A stretch of DNA of 64,000 nucleotides from Trileptium ribeirensis. Its lineage: Eukaryota; Nematoda; Enoplea; Enoplida; Thoracostomopsidae. The position numbers and the translations under genes are program-made. Numbering within the stretch: position 1 is the first letter of the stretch; each line of letters opens with the position of its first letter. A model generated the notes under the pieces. That model searched no databases. It had not been told where the DNA came from and worked only from the letters and a program-made list of their open reading frames with translations. The stretch spans positions 1 to 64,000 of the forward strand of contig JASANE010017489.1 in NCBI GenBank assembly GCA_030248225.1, read 5' to 3'. Shown in pieces: positions 44,236 to 54,845 of the stretch.

Positions 44236-45120
44236 GCATTATGCATCATTTACCTATTCTATCCAATTCTGGCTCGTGACAAAAAGGGTCAGCCGCATAT
44301 GGCCCTCCGTAGATAAAATTAATATCTAGGCTATGATAGTATGTTTATACGAACCGGGAGCGCCTGTGTCTCATGGTATGATAGCCGGGGCGGACTACTG
44401 TAAACATTTATTAAATTCAGTTTAGCAGATTGTGTTACAAGGAAAATATTTAGTTCCAAGCCCAAAAAAGGCAAGATTAGTAGTGCGCGAGTAAACTTAA
44501 GGTGACCCTGCCAAGCGCCCTATGTTGTGTTTTTAGATAAAATTCGTTACGGAACGCTTTTTGGTCAATTAAAATACGGCGTAAAACTGTTCGCGAACAC
44601 AGCGCTCGCCATCGAAATCTAACGATTTTGTGTTCGCGAAAACTGAAGTAAAATTACGCAAATTTTTGAGAACGAAAATCTGTCGGTTTGATTGCGACGT
44701 CACTATTGCATTAAACTTGTTTGCGAACACTGTATAATTCAAATTTAAATGATAATGCATTAGGGAACAGAATTTCTGCATACTGAAATCGCCAAAATTT
44801 TGTTCGAACACAAGGTATACTTTCTGGCACTTGAATTCGATTTTGCCAATTTTCGGTTAGCAAAAAACCGAATGAAATTAAGTTTGTTCTCCATAACAAG
44901 GGTTTACGATTCGATATCGGTAATGACAGAACTGGATGGTTGACTGGGTCGCCTTAAGTTTACTCACGCATAGTAGTTAAAGTAAGGTGCATAAATGCCG
45001 GTAAAATAAATACGTAAATATCGCTACTTTCAAAATTTTTGTTTATGCGCCTTTTAGAAGCCAGCCTAGTAGCTATGTAAAACACGATCTTTCATACATA
45101 AAAAATATGCTATTGTAGCG
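44236..45120. repeat. Terminal-inverted-repeat family, copy 2, split by a MITE
   Basis: 44236-44483 and 44971-45120 align with 6437-6870 of the first copy (shared GTGACAAAAAGG, GATAGCCGGG and AAAATAAATACGTAAATATCGCTA blocks, among others). The left terminal repeat is shortened and the right end is lost at about 45120. Confidence 0.65.
44478..44976. mobile_element. Nested MITE with TAGTAG target duplication
   Basis: Element 44484-44970 (487 bases). Its inverted ends are TGCGCGAGTAAACTTAAGG and its near-perfect complement CCTTAAGTTTACTCACGCA, extending a few bases further to GACCC. TAGTAG lies on both sides (44478-44483, 44971-44976). The empty site is visible in the first copy of the host repeat at about 6706. 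The interior has repeated palindromes of the GTTCGCGAACAC type. No transposase. Superfamily not assigned. Confidence 0.8.
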
Positions 45121-45295
45121 AAGCGAGTCCTAATGGATATACAATTCTTCAACTTTCCAACGATTACCTTGCGTAATGGCAGCACTCAGAACCCAGGACT
45201 TCACCTACTACAAAAATCAAATAAGTACCTAACTTACGCTAAGGGGTGATCAAAATAATACCAATAGGCAAAATAACCGACCTTCCAATTTTAAT

Positions 45296-45482
45296 ATGCA
45301 GCCTCGAAACAATTTTTCACAAAATATTCGACGACCGTTGCCATCGGTTTCTCGGCCAAGTATTCCAAACGTAGGCGCTACGGCAAGTCGTCCGAAAAAT
45401 ACTAGGGTTGTGGCCACCACTTCTGTTGGGCAGGTTGCAACTGCGCCGTTACAGGCACCTTGTAATCAAAACAAAGACTCAT
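45296..45482 (+). other. Possible gag-linker fragment of another retroelement
   Basis: About 60 codons rich in Pro, Ser, Arg and Asn (FSQNIRRPLPSVSRPSIPNV) that stop abruptly where copy 2 of the large element begins. Composition recalls the linker before a gag zinc knuckle. It might be the left remnant of the plus-strand gypsy element found at 59 kb, but nothing proves it. Confidence 0.25.
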
Positions 45483-46852
45483 CAGGTCCCGAATGATTGC
45501 GTCGTTGTTCCTCGATTACGCCATATCGCAATGATTCGCCAACGATTCTACTTTTCACTGCAGTCAACCGTATACCATGCAGATTGATATCAGGCCGAGG
45601 CATTTTCCAGGTACGTTGATATTTCGAAAATACGGTAGTCCAACGAATTCGTTCGGCGGTATATAACGCGACGTACATATGTTTGACATCTAGTTCATCC
45701 GGTTCTCGAATGTAGATCATCGGATACGAATGATGCTCCGGAAAATCCTTACAGATCCGTTGGCACAAATCGAAATACTTCGGCATAAATGCCGTTTCAA
45801 CTTCCGGATAGCGGTCCGCTTTTTGAAAATCGAATTTGATTTGCGGAACTTTGAAGTAGTCGACTGGCAAGAATGTCCAAACTAGATCTTTCATCCAGTC
45901 TCGTACATCTTCAACCGTTTTGATTCCGCCACCAAGCGTAGATCGTTCCTCCGCAGCCATAACTGTTAAATCCGGTACTAATGCGTCCATTGCCGCATAG
46001 ACGATAAACTCGCGATAGTTAACGCGTTTCCGTGGAGCGAGTCGACGATACTATTTCTCTTACTTTTTATATTCTTTAGGCGGCGGTGGAAAATAATCAT
46101 GAATCGTATTTCCGAAGACGCGCATTGCTAGATCACCCCATGGCGTCATAGTTGGTCGTTCTTGATATAGAGTCTGTCGAAATTGTTCGTCCTACCGGTT
46201 ACTTTTTGGCGCATACTGTTCATGCTCATACTGCATTTTCAACGCTTGAAGATCGAGCCAACAGTCGGCGTCTAACGGTTCTTTTCCACGCAAAATTTCC
46301 AGACGCGACAGATAATGTCGATCACAATTTCCAGCCGACGTGATGATATACAACGTGCGATCCTCCAAGAATTCGCGTAGAACGCTTGGCATTGTGAGTC
46401 GAAACCCAATCAGATCGATGAAGACTACCAAGCTTTCCAGTGTTGCTAGCTGGATAGTTGCTGCAAAACCTTGTTTAACACCGAGTCGTGTCATGTTACG
46501 AACGTTGAACCACGGTTCGGATAAAAACGGTGCTACGCGGCCGTAACGAGTGTGACGCGAATATCGTTGCGCTAATGACGTACCAATGCTAACTTCTTCC
46601 CGATTTAGCATATCATGGGCATTCACGTCTTTTAACCACTGAGGTAGCTGGAAAGCTTCACTGTCCAACCCGAAAATGTTCCAGCAGGATTCTCGTAATA
46701 ATGTCAGCGCCATTTCGAGCTGTGGTTGCGTTCGAACACAGATTACCATTCGTGGTAACCCCAGTCGCCGATAGAATAAACGCGCATAGGCGTTGATTTC
46801 GATTTGGCTTCGTGTTCGCTGCTCAATTGTTTTGTCCACGAGCTCTGTTGTT
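45466..46852 (-). pseudogene. DEDDy 3'-5' exonuclease domain, copy 2
   Basis: The exon begins after TTGTTTCAG (AG at 46853-46854). All motifs are present: Exo I FGLDSEAF, Exo II AGNCDRHYLSR (Asp codon at 46321-46323), and Exo III YAAMDAL (Met codon at 45990). A TAG after KSNR (46192) and further stops near 46050 break the frame between Exo II and Exo III. This copy therefore shows the complete catalytic set of the family although it cannot make the whole protein. Homology ends at the truncation point near 45483. Confidence 0.8.
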
Positions 46853-47447
46853 CTGAAACAACGCATATTACAAGCACAATTGCCAGTACTATCCTTTCCT
46901 CGCCCACCATAACTTTCTATCCATAGATTTCTTTTTTATCAGTTACACATTCACAGGGTTTTACAGATATTGTTATATAACCAAAATGTATAATATTTAT
47001 GTGTACTTTCTTACTATATCATTTTAGTATGGTGACAAATTTCAGGTTAATTTTTACGAGTTTTTACTGGTTCCTTTTATATTTCCATTTAAGAAATCCA
47101 AAAGAATATTAGTCCAGTTAGTACAGAACAATTGGATTGGATTGAAAGAGTCTCGCAATTTACTAGAGCATAACCATTTTGTATACTGATCCAAAATTTG
47201 CCAACCAAATTATCATCTACTACAATAGTACGGCTCATATAATTTTACTCGAAAGGATACACACTCGTGAATAGTGGTTCATATACCACAACGTTATGAG
47301 GCCCGTAGCTACTGTGGTTTCAAGTGCTAAATGAAAGAAAACCTGAGTTTCTACTTACACAAAGAAATTCAGTTAAAATCTAAATTAGATCTAAACTAAA
47401 TTATTTGTTTTATATTAGCACATATGAATCTACCGCAACTACATCCC
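46853..47447 (-). other. AT-rich spacer between integrase and exonuclease block, copy 2
   Basis: Counterpart of 28776-29377; stops in all frames, diverged, probably intronic. Confidence 0.45.
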
Positions 47448-48507
47448 TTATTTGCACTCAGCACAAAACCATTGCTCCACTGCAGTAGGCAATTTACTTA
47501 GCCCGACACAGTCTAAATGAAACCAGTGAACCTCTGAACGGGGACCATCACATGCGACCCATTCATTTAACCGTCTCGGTTTATTTTTACCAGGTCTATT
47601 TGGTGCGTTAATTTGTCGACAAACTCTACAAAGTCTTGAATTTTAGGATTTAGGGGAATTTTGCCCCGTAAGTATCCCAAATACTGTTCTATATTACTCA
47701 GATATAATTTTACCATGTCCTTATGGACTAGCAAATCCTGAATTTCCTGAATTTCCAGATTATGACCATCCACCCTTTGTGCCCTATATAAAGTACGAAA
47801 TAACGGTTCCAATTTTGGGTGAAATCCCCGACCACGAGCAGTTTTTTCAAGCAAGAAGACCAAGCTGCCTTCGACAATATTTGCTTGATTCGCCGAAATA
47901 CGTCGATCGTATCGCTCTCGATATTGTTTTTGTGTTTTCTGTAATTGATCTTTACACTCAGTCCAGATTGTTTGTAATTCCTGGTACAAATCCTGCACGT
48001 ATTTTTGCACAGAATCCGATCGCACTTGTAGTCGTCGTGGTTCCTCTGCCAAATCCATATCCCGACCATAGTTCATACGATATGGCGTCTCCCCCGTAGC
48101 TAAATTCGGGGTAATTCGATACGTCATGCAAACTAGCGGAATATACTCATCCCAACAGTCCGGATTTTCGTCCGCAATTTTGCGCAAGACTCGAATGAGT
48201 GTTTGATTCCACCGCTAACTAAGCCGTTTGACTGATGGTGATCCGCTACGACGAAGTTGAGTTGTAGTTGTCGTGAACTCAAAGCCTTTTGGTGTGTTTC
48301 CGCCATAAATCCAGCGCCTCGATCTACAATGACCGTTTTTGGATGTCCATGCCGACTGGAGACACCTTGAATGAAAGTCGTCACAATGGATTTTGCAGTG
48401 GTATCAGGTACAGGAAACGCTTCAGGCCATTTCGTTAAATAGTCAATCCAGGAAATGATGTATTTGTTACCATTTTCCGTAGCTAGTAATGGTCCTACGA
48501 TGTCCAA
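47448..48507 (-). pseudogene. Integrase and PHD-like finger, copy 2
   Basis: Same core as copy 1: MDIVGPL, VIVDRGAGF and SNGLV, then a frameshift near 48215 just before the catalytic Glu. The C-terminal half is open (48187-47567), then a one-base loss near 47632 shifts the frame before the first zinc-ligand pair. The downstream WFHLDCVGL and WFCAEC parts of the PHD finger are still encoded, ending in TAA at 47448. Conservation of the finger in both copies supports it as part of the family. Confidence 0.8.
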
Positions 48508-48528
48508 ACCTACCCTTTCCCATGGCGC

Positions 48529-50298
48529 TTACGGAATAGCAATTGGGTGTAACGGTACTTTACCATTACTACCTGGATTGTATCGATTGCAAACAACACA
48601 GTCTCGTATAAATACATGTAGATCCGTTGCTATAGTTGGCCAGTAATAACGTTTCGAAATCAAAGGATAAGTTCGTTCCCAAGCTAAATGACCTGCGAAG
48701 TTTTCATGATATATTTGTAATAGTTCATGTCTGAACATATTTGGCACAACCAATTGCGTAAATACTACAGCGCGTCGCTGATGTCGATGGCGCCAATGTA
48801 GATGGAAAAGTAACTGGTCCCGAAAGAAGAAATCTCCTTGATTCCGGAATAGCCATCGGTAGCGTTCATTCGATAGCCCTGCAACTTCGCCGTTAGCAAG
48901 TTTGAAAGCCCGAATTTCCTCGATTTCCGGATCCAATTGTTGTTCCCTAAGAATTCGTTCCTGCGACCATGGCCAGTCTTGATCAGTGACGTTATGTCGG
49001 AAATTTACCATTTCGGGTTGGTCTGAACCATGATAACTCGCCTGTTGAGCTTTCTGATCATTGATGTCAGCATCCACAGCATAAGCTACAGCGTCATCGC
49101 GTTCATAGGCTGCAGAAGAATATGCTTTCTCGATATCTTCCTTCGATATTTGAAGCAAAGGTGGTCTGCTCATACCATCGGCATTCGTAAGTTTAAGCCC
49201 TGGCATGTACTTTACTTCGAGTGAATATTCCTGTAGCTTGATGGTCCATCGGAAAAGTCTGCCCTTAAGTCCATCCAAATTTCGACGGCCGTTCAGTATA
49301 TACGTCAAACATTGATGATCCGTATACACTGTAACGTAGTTACCAATCAAGTATGGCCGATATTCTTTGAACGCACGTACAATAGCCAAACATTCCTTTT
49401 CAGGTATGCTATAATGCATCTGAGCAGGAGAGAATTTCTGCCCTCCATAAGCTATCACCCGAAGTCGACCATTTTCGTCTTCTTGCTCCAATACATTGCC
49501 TACACCATAGTCGCTGGCATCAGGTCTTGTATAATCCGGGTAGGCTAAGATTGGCGTCGTAGTCAGCGCTTCCTTTAGCTGTTCAAAAGCCGCATCACAT
49601 GCTTCCGTCCATCCAGAAGAAAACTTGACTCCTTTAGGACGTTCCTTGGTAGTTTCATACAACGGCGCTGCAACAGTAGCGTAGTTTGGTACGAATCGTC
49701 GATAATAATTGGTAAGGCCGAGGAAACTTCGTCCCTCTTTCACGCAAGTAGGTTTAGAGCATTTCTGCACCTTCTTGATTTTGCTAGGATCGGTACTTAT
49801 TCCTTCACGTGAAACAACATGTCCAAGAAATTGTACTTTTTCCTGAGCAAAATGGCATTTCTTTCCCTTAACCTTAAGGCCGGTTTCGCGTAAACGCTGC
49901 CATACTTGATGTAGATGGAATAAGTGTTGCCAAAAGTCAGCTGAGAACACGATTATGTCGTCGATGAAACATAAACAGCTGATTCCCAGTAGTCCAAGTA
50001 ATACTGTTTGCATCGTACGTTGGAACGTAGCAGGTGCATTGGTTAGACCAAATGGCATACGATCCCATTCGTATAGACCCTCAGGGGTGACAAAAGCTGT
50101 TTTAGGTTTACTTTCCTCATCCATTCGAATTTGCCAATAACCTGACTGTAAATCCATAGTAGAGAAATATCGTGTTCCACGTAATGACACTAATTGTTCG
50201 TTAGTACGCGGTAACGGAAATGCATCCTTTACAGTTAAAGCATTTACTTTATGATAGTCAATGCAGAAACGTAACGTACCATCTTTCTTGTGCACCAT
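48529..50298 (-). CDS. Reverse transcriptase, RNase H and integrase zinc domain, copy 2
   Basis: 589 open codons, the best preserved pol segment in the window. RT: LRFCIDYHKVNALT, YFSTMDLQSGYWQIRM (motif A Asp), MPFGLTNAPATFQ, FIDDIIVFSA (catalytic Asp pair) and FLGHVVSREGISTDP. RNase H: DASDYGVGNVLEQ, PEKECLAIVRAF, YTDHQCLTYIL; five residues just before DASDYG are missing relative to copy 1. Integrase HHCC zinc domain: HENFAGHLAWERT...RYYWP...CVVCNRY. It is clearly Ty3/gypsy. A stop just upstream (50311-50313) separates it from the protease-side RT leader. Confidence 0.88.
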   Translation of the reverse strand: MVHKKDGTLRFCIDYHKVNALTVKDAFPLPRTNEQLVSLRGTRYFSTMDLQSGYWQIRMDEESKPKTAFVTPEGLYEWDRMPFGLTNAPATFQRTMQTVLLGLLGISCLCFIDDIIVFSADFWQHLFHLHQVWQRLRETGLKVKGKKCHFAQEKVQFLGHVVSREGISTDPSKIKKVQKCSKPTCVKEGRSFLGLTNYYRRFVPNYATVAAPLYETTKERPKGVKFSSGWTEACDAAFEQLKEALTTTPILAYPDYTRPDASDYGVGNVLEQEDENGRLRVIAYGGQKFSPAQMHYSIPEKECLAIVRAFKEYRPYLIGNYVTVYTDHQCLTYILNGRRNLDGLKGRLFRWTIKLQEYSLEVKYMPGLKLTNADGMSRPPLLQISKEDIEKAYSSAAYERDDAVAYAVDADINDQKAQQASYHGSDQPEMVNFRHNVTDQDWPWSQERILREQQLDPEIEEIRAFKLANGEVAGLSNERYRWLFRNQGDFFFRDQLLFHLHWRHRHQRRAVVFTQLVVPNMFRHELLQIYHENFAGHLAWERTYPLISKRYYWPTIATDLHVFIRDCVVCNRYNPGSNGKVPLHPIAIP

Positions 50299-50313
50299 TA
50301 CTACAGGCCTAGC

Positions 50314-51560
50314 TCACGGACTATTTGAGGGTTGAATAGCCCCTGTGGCATTCATCTGTTGAATTTGTCTTTCGATTTCCTGTCGCATCGCATGCGAAGT
50401 AGGATATGCCTTTTGCCGAATAGGGGGTGCAGAACCCGTATTGATTGTATGCAAAGCTACACTGCAATCTCCGAGTTCCTCGTTCGATTTGGCGAAAATA
50501 TCACGATGTTCATTCATCAATAGTTGTAAATATCGCTTTTCCATATCGGTCAACACCGATGATGATAAATCAACACCAGGTATTGGTTCGAATTGGTCCT
50601 TATCGATATCTTGAGCCTTTAAATATCGTTGCAACTGATCTTGATCTGTCCAATGCCGATGCACTGGCTTCGATTCCAATTCCAACCGATCATAGCTAAC
50701 CTGTAATTGACCAATTTCCACTACTTTCTCGTCCGAAGGGTAGACCCTACAATTGGCTATAGGCTCAATACGTACACAAATGATTCCTTTTGGTACAATT
50801 ATTTTCGACTTAGTGGTATTAACGATAGGCCCCAGAGTTGACACCAGGTTGGACAACTCCCACAGACCTCGCGACCAGTACCAATTGGAAAATAGCCGCG
50901 CCATCTTCTGTTGCTTCTACTACAACCTGGGTGCCAGACGGAAAACCTGTGGATCCGCCTGTATTTCTAATACTGATGCCGTTCGTCCCTCTATTTCTTG
51001 TGAAACCGTTGTAAATCCGTAATTTCGGTCTACTTTCTGATAATCATCAGCCCGAAGTTCCATGTGAATACCTCCACCGGTACACCTGCAATTGAGACAT
51101 CAGGTCCAGGATAAGCAATTGTAATCCGATATTGCTCGAAAAACTGATGAGCCAAGATAACTGGATACTTTAGCTCCTTGACTACATAGAAAGGATGGAA
51201 CTCCACCGTAGCCAAGCCAACATTAACCGGTATCCGTGCAATTCATACGCACGGTATTTCGCCTCCGTTAATAGCACGAAGTCGCTTTGCACCATTAACA
51301 CATGGCCAAGAGTTCCAAGACGTTTCATATAGCTCTGCATCGACCAAGCTGACATCGGCGCCAGTATCAACAAACGCACGAGCAATGACGCCGCCCAGCA
51401 CTACGTCGATAAACACTCGTCCCGTTCGACGTCGTTCTTCCGGTGGCTTCGCAATAACAATCCGATGCCCAGCACTGGACTCCAGCGGATTTGCTTCCTG
51501 AATACTTTCAGCATAGAAAATATCTGCTTCGATAAAACCGAAATCTCAAACCACTTCTTC
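50314..51560 (-). pseudogene. Protease and RT leader, copy 2
   Basis: The protease is recognisable in pieces (active-site region near 51370, VILAHQFFEQYRI near 51140) but has several frameshifts; the expected G of the ILG motif is Ala here. The 50904-50314 frame covers the RT leader up to AIQPSNSP, then a TGA replaces the Trp codon found in copy 1. Confidence 0.7.
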
Positions 51561-51597
51561 GTCGGTGTTAGTTCCCGTCGACTCCATATTCGTCCCA

Positions 51598-53821
51598 TCA
51601 TCCTCTTCTACAGCATCCATGCACTCTGCGGTTTCCGCTACATGAGGGACTGATCGATCTGTCGGAACTCCAGATCGTTAGATTTTGATCCGTAGCATGG
51701 CCCGCAGATGATGTTGGCAACGAAGGACAATTAGTCGAAATGTGACCAAAACCAGTACAGGCAAAACATCGTCGTCGTGTATTCACTAATAGATTGACAC
51801 GCAAATTGGTTCCAGTACTTAACAAAGTACCACCTCCAATGCGCTGTTGTCGACGCATTCCTTCCGCAGCAAAACTAAATAAATTATTTTTAGCCGAATT
51901 GGCCGAGGGGATGTGGTCCGTAATTTCTTAATAGATGGGTCAATTGAAGCCAAATTTGGTACGTATTATCTATAGAGTGCCGTATGGCATTTGGCGTCAA
52001 AATCAACATACGCCCAAACCATCCCCCCTGTCCAGTTTAACACGAATTCTCCAAGTCTAACGAATTATATTTTACTATTGCTGGAATAAATTTTAATGCT
52101 TTTAATGCACCGAATACATACCGTACAATACACTGAACCACGTATGAAAATTAATTACAACTCATTACATATTATTTTTATACATATTACACACGCAATG
52201 AATTACACACATAGAAACCTCATGAATGAAACATTAAAATTATATAATGTGGATTCATTACATGTATATCCGATTTTCGTTTGTCACTTAAACACATAAA
52301 ATACACCCGACATACGGCTCATATAGTAAACAAACAGAACACATAGATGACGCAAAAGTTTTCCCAACATTATTTTTCTCACCGTAGACAAATAGAAAAA
52401 CAATGTAAAAGTAAAGTATTGGTACTGAGATGTGTAGAATTAACAAACAAATCATTAGATCTGGCTAGGATGGCCATAGTACGTCACAGTAGCACGTGGC
52501 ACAAATCCACTACGCGTGACTGTCTGTGCTACAGCTACTTGTGGACTCTCATCATTACTATCCTGCGGGTCGCCAATCGTATCCATTTCGGCCGCAGAAA
52601 CATCCTTCATCATAACCGTTTTACGCAAAATTCCCGGTCGAACATTGCCCTCAACTCCATCTTCGCGGAAATGCGTATCGCAACGTCGTACAAAATCGTA
52701 TCGCTCCATTGCAATTCGTGCCGCCTCTTAGACATCGTGTCGATCACCACATCGAGTCTGTATATCCGCTCCGATCCCATGACGTAATCCTTTCAGGAAC
52801 GTGAAAAAGCATTCCGAGTAGTTGTGCTGTTGTTCGATAAGACTGAACTTTCGTAACCAGGTAGCTTGTAATCGAGCCTTGAACGTCATAATAGTTTCAT
52901 TTCGACCCTGTACCATGCTGGCTTTGAAATCGTTCAGTCGATCGCCAAAAAACTTCAAAAGATCGTAGTGACGAAGAAATAGTCGCACATAGTCTTCATA
53001 ATAAGCAGGTTCCGGTAGCATCGATTCGACTGCTCGAAGAACCTATCTTGCAGATTCACCAGCCATCGCTAAGATGAATAAGGTTACCTTGTGCGTATCC
53101 AATCGCGCATGAAAGCTACGCAACGTTCGTTCGAAGCCCTCTAACCAGCCAGGAAAATCGTCACCCTTGAATTTTTCCCAGAGATGTCGAAGCACATATG
53201 CCGGTATTTCTGGCATTCCAGAAAAAGTCGACCAAGCCGAAATGCGCCCAGTAGCACTTGCGTCGATTCCATTGTGCAGTTGAGTGCGTAACTGCTCCTG
53301 TGCAACAGGTTCTCGAAGTGGCAGAATACCCGGTACATTCGTAACTAATGTTCGTGGTTCCATTAGATTAGCCCGCGAAAACGATGGACCTCTCCGTCTT
53401 CGATCATCTTCCTCCTGCATAGTTGTACGCAAAATATCCAATTCAGTCGGTTTGATATTTGGCACCGGTCGTCGAGTTCCTTGTTGTACTTCTCCGACCC
53501 AATCACGATAACAAGATTCCGCGGTCACAGCTACGGGCTCACTAACAATAGCCGCACTCCGTGGAGGTAGTCGAAAACGATCGCCAATATGAGCTGGATG
53601 ATTAGGATTTGCTTGAACTGTAGTCGGAAGACCGCCACAAACAGCATTCTCCAACGCTTGATAAAGTACGTTTTCAGCTTCCCGCACCTCGAAATCATCA
53701 TGTGAAGATAGGTGGTGCCGCTGTTGAAAACACTACTCGTTCCAACGTTGCAGTAACTACAGTTCTTTCTGCCGAATCCTCACACTCAACAAATACACTG
53801 TCCGGGTCTCTATCCGATTCC
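51598..53821 (-). pseudogene. Gag, copy 2, broken
   Basis: Starts with the same MESDRDPDSVFVEC at 53821, but about 630 bases are deleted near 53700. The capsid-like domain continues in several frames (53687-53043, 53021-52728, 52709-52486). The zinc knuckle CFACTGFGHISTNC is complete here (51858-51598), unlike copy 1. A block of unrelated sequence (51866-52485) replaces the part before the knuckle. Confidence 0.8.
51866..52485. other. Foreign AT-rich block inside gag of copy 2
   Basis: About 620 bases with no match to copy 1, standing where copy 1 has about 244 bases of gag (33781-34024). No clear terminal repeats or target duplication, so it is more like a filler at a repaired break than a simple transposon insertion. 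Confidence 0.55.
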
Positions 53822-54130
53822 ATACTTTTTATTATTTTATTACTAATTACTTTATACGTTCTTACCTATAACTGCCAATTTTAAGACCTCCAAACGCATA
53901 CCTAAAATTCTAAACATTTTTATAGCTAAAATATAACGTTACGTCACAATCCAATTCCAGTACCCTACTCCTTTTTCCTCTCCCCCTCTGGTCCAGCCAG
54001 GGGTCAGGGTTGGGTCTCGCTACCAACTATTATTTACCTGTGTCAATTTACAAAACGTTAGTGCGTAAGCAAGTGCAATAAAAGCGATTGAAATCAACTA
54101 ACAACTACCAAAAAGAGATATTACAAACAC

Positions 54131-54421
54131 TCACAGCGGTACTGGCGGGACGTAAGTCGGCTCATTGAACGCTTGCCGTAGATATCCTTGAGCGTGCAAC
54201 GCATGTCGCTGTCGTATTTCTTGCTCCGTCGGTGGTTGCGCCGAATCATACGCCGCAGTCGATCCTCGAGATGACTGTACCGACCGTCCTCGTGGTGGTG
54301 TTGATGCCTTTCGTCGCTTACGTGAACATTTAGGCGGCGTTCGATCAGTTTCGCCATAGTCGCCTTCCGACGCATGCGTCTGATAACCTATATACGTGAC
54401 ATCTTTGGATGCGGAAGCCAT
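54131..54421 (-). CDS. ORF0, copy 2
   Basis: 96 codons, start and length as in copy 1, same basic patch (one Arg replaced by Cys) and same C-terminal helix. Stop is TGA instead of TAA, overlapping a GTGAGT donor (intron from 54134). With copy 1 broken in pol and this copy broken in gag, the intact ORF0 in both argues that the frame is real. Confidence 0.65.
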   Translation of the reverse strand: MASASKDVTYIGYQTHASEGDYGETDRTPPKCSRKRRKASTPPRGRSVQSSRGSTAAYDSAQPPTEQEIRQRHALHAQGYLRQAFNEPTYVPPVPL

Positions 54422-54845
54422 TCTAAAATTAGAGAAGTTTTACAAAATTAGTAGGATACCGAAATACTCTCAAGACCCAGACATACTATAACCAACTCTT
54501 TTAAACTATAACAATACTCAGCACCTAAGTAAGGGTATGTATTACTGTTATTTCAGAAAATAACCCATCGTGCAGATAACGTGAATTGCGTGCAACAAGC
54601 GAATAATAACTTAACAAATAACGAATAACCTGGTGGAATAGTGGCTATTTGCTGCACTTCCTTTAGTTGTTGGGCGCAGCCCTTCCTTTGGGCACCAGCC
54701 ATTTTTGATGTCCTGCATCGCATCAAATTACATATCATCTCGATAATAATATACTAACTAGATTAAGTACGCCGTTTTGGGAAACTTTAACACAGTACCA
54801 GGACTGATTGAACCTTGACAATGACATGCCTCGTCATGGCCACCA
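54422..54845 (-). other. 5' leader and primer-binding site, copy 2
   Basis: 424 bases, with a small insertion relative to copy 1. The last 20 bases before the LTR match the copy 1 primer-binding site exactly. Confidence 0.6.
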
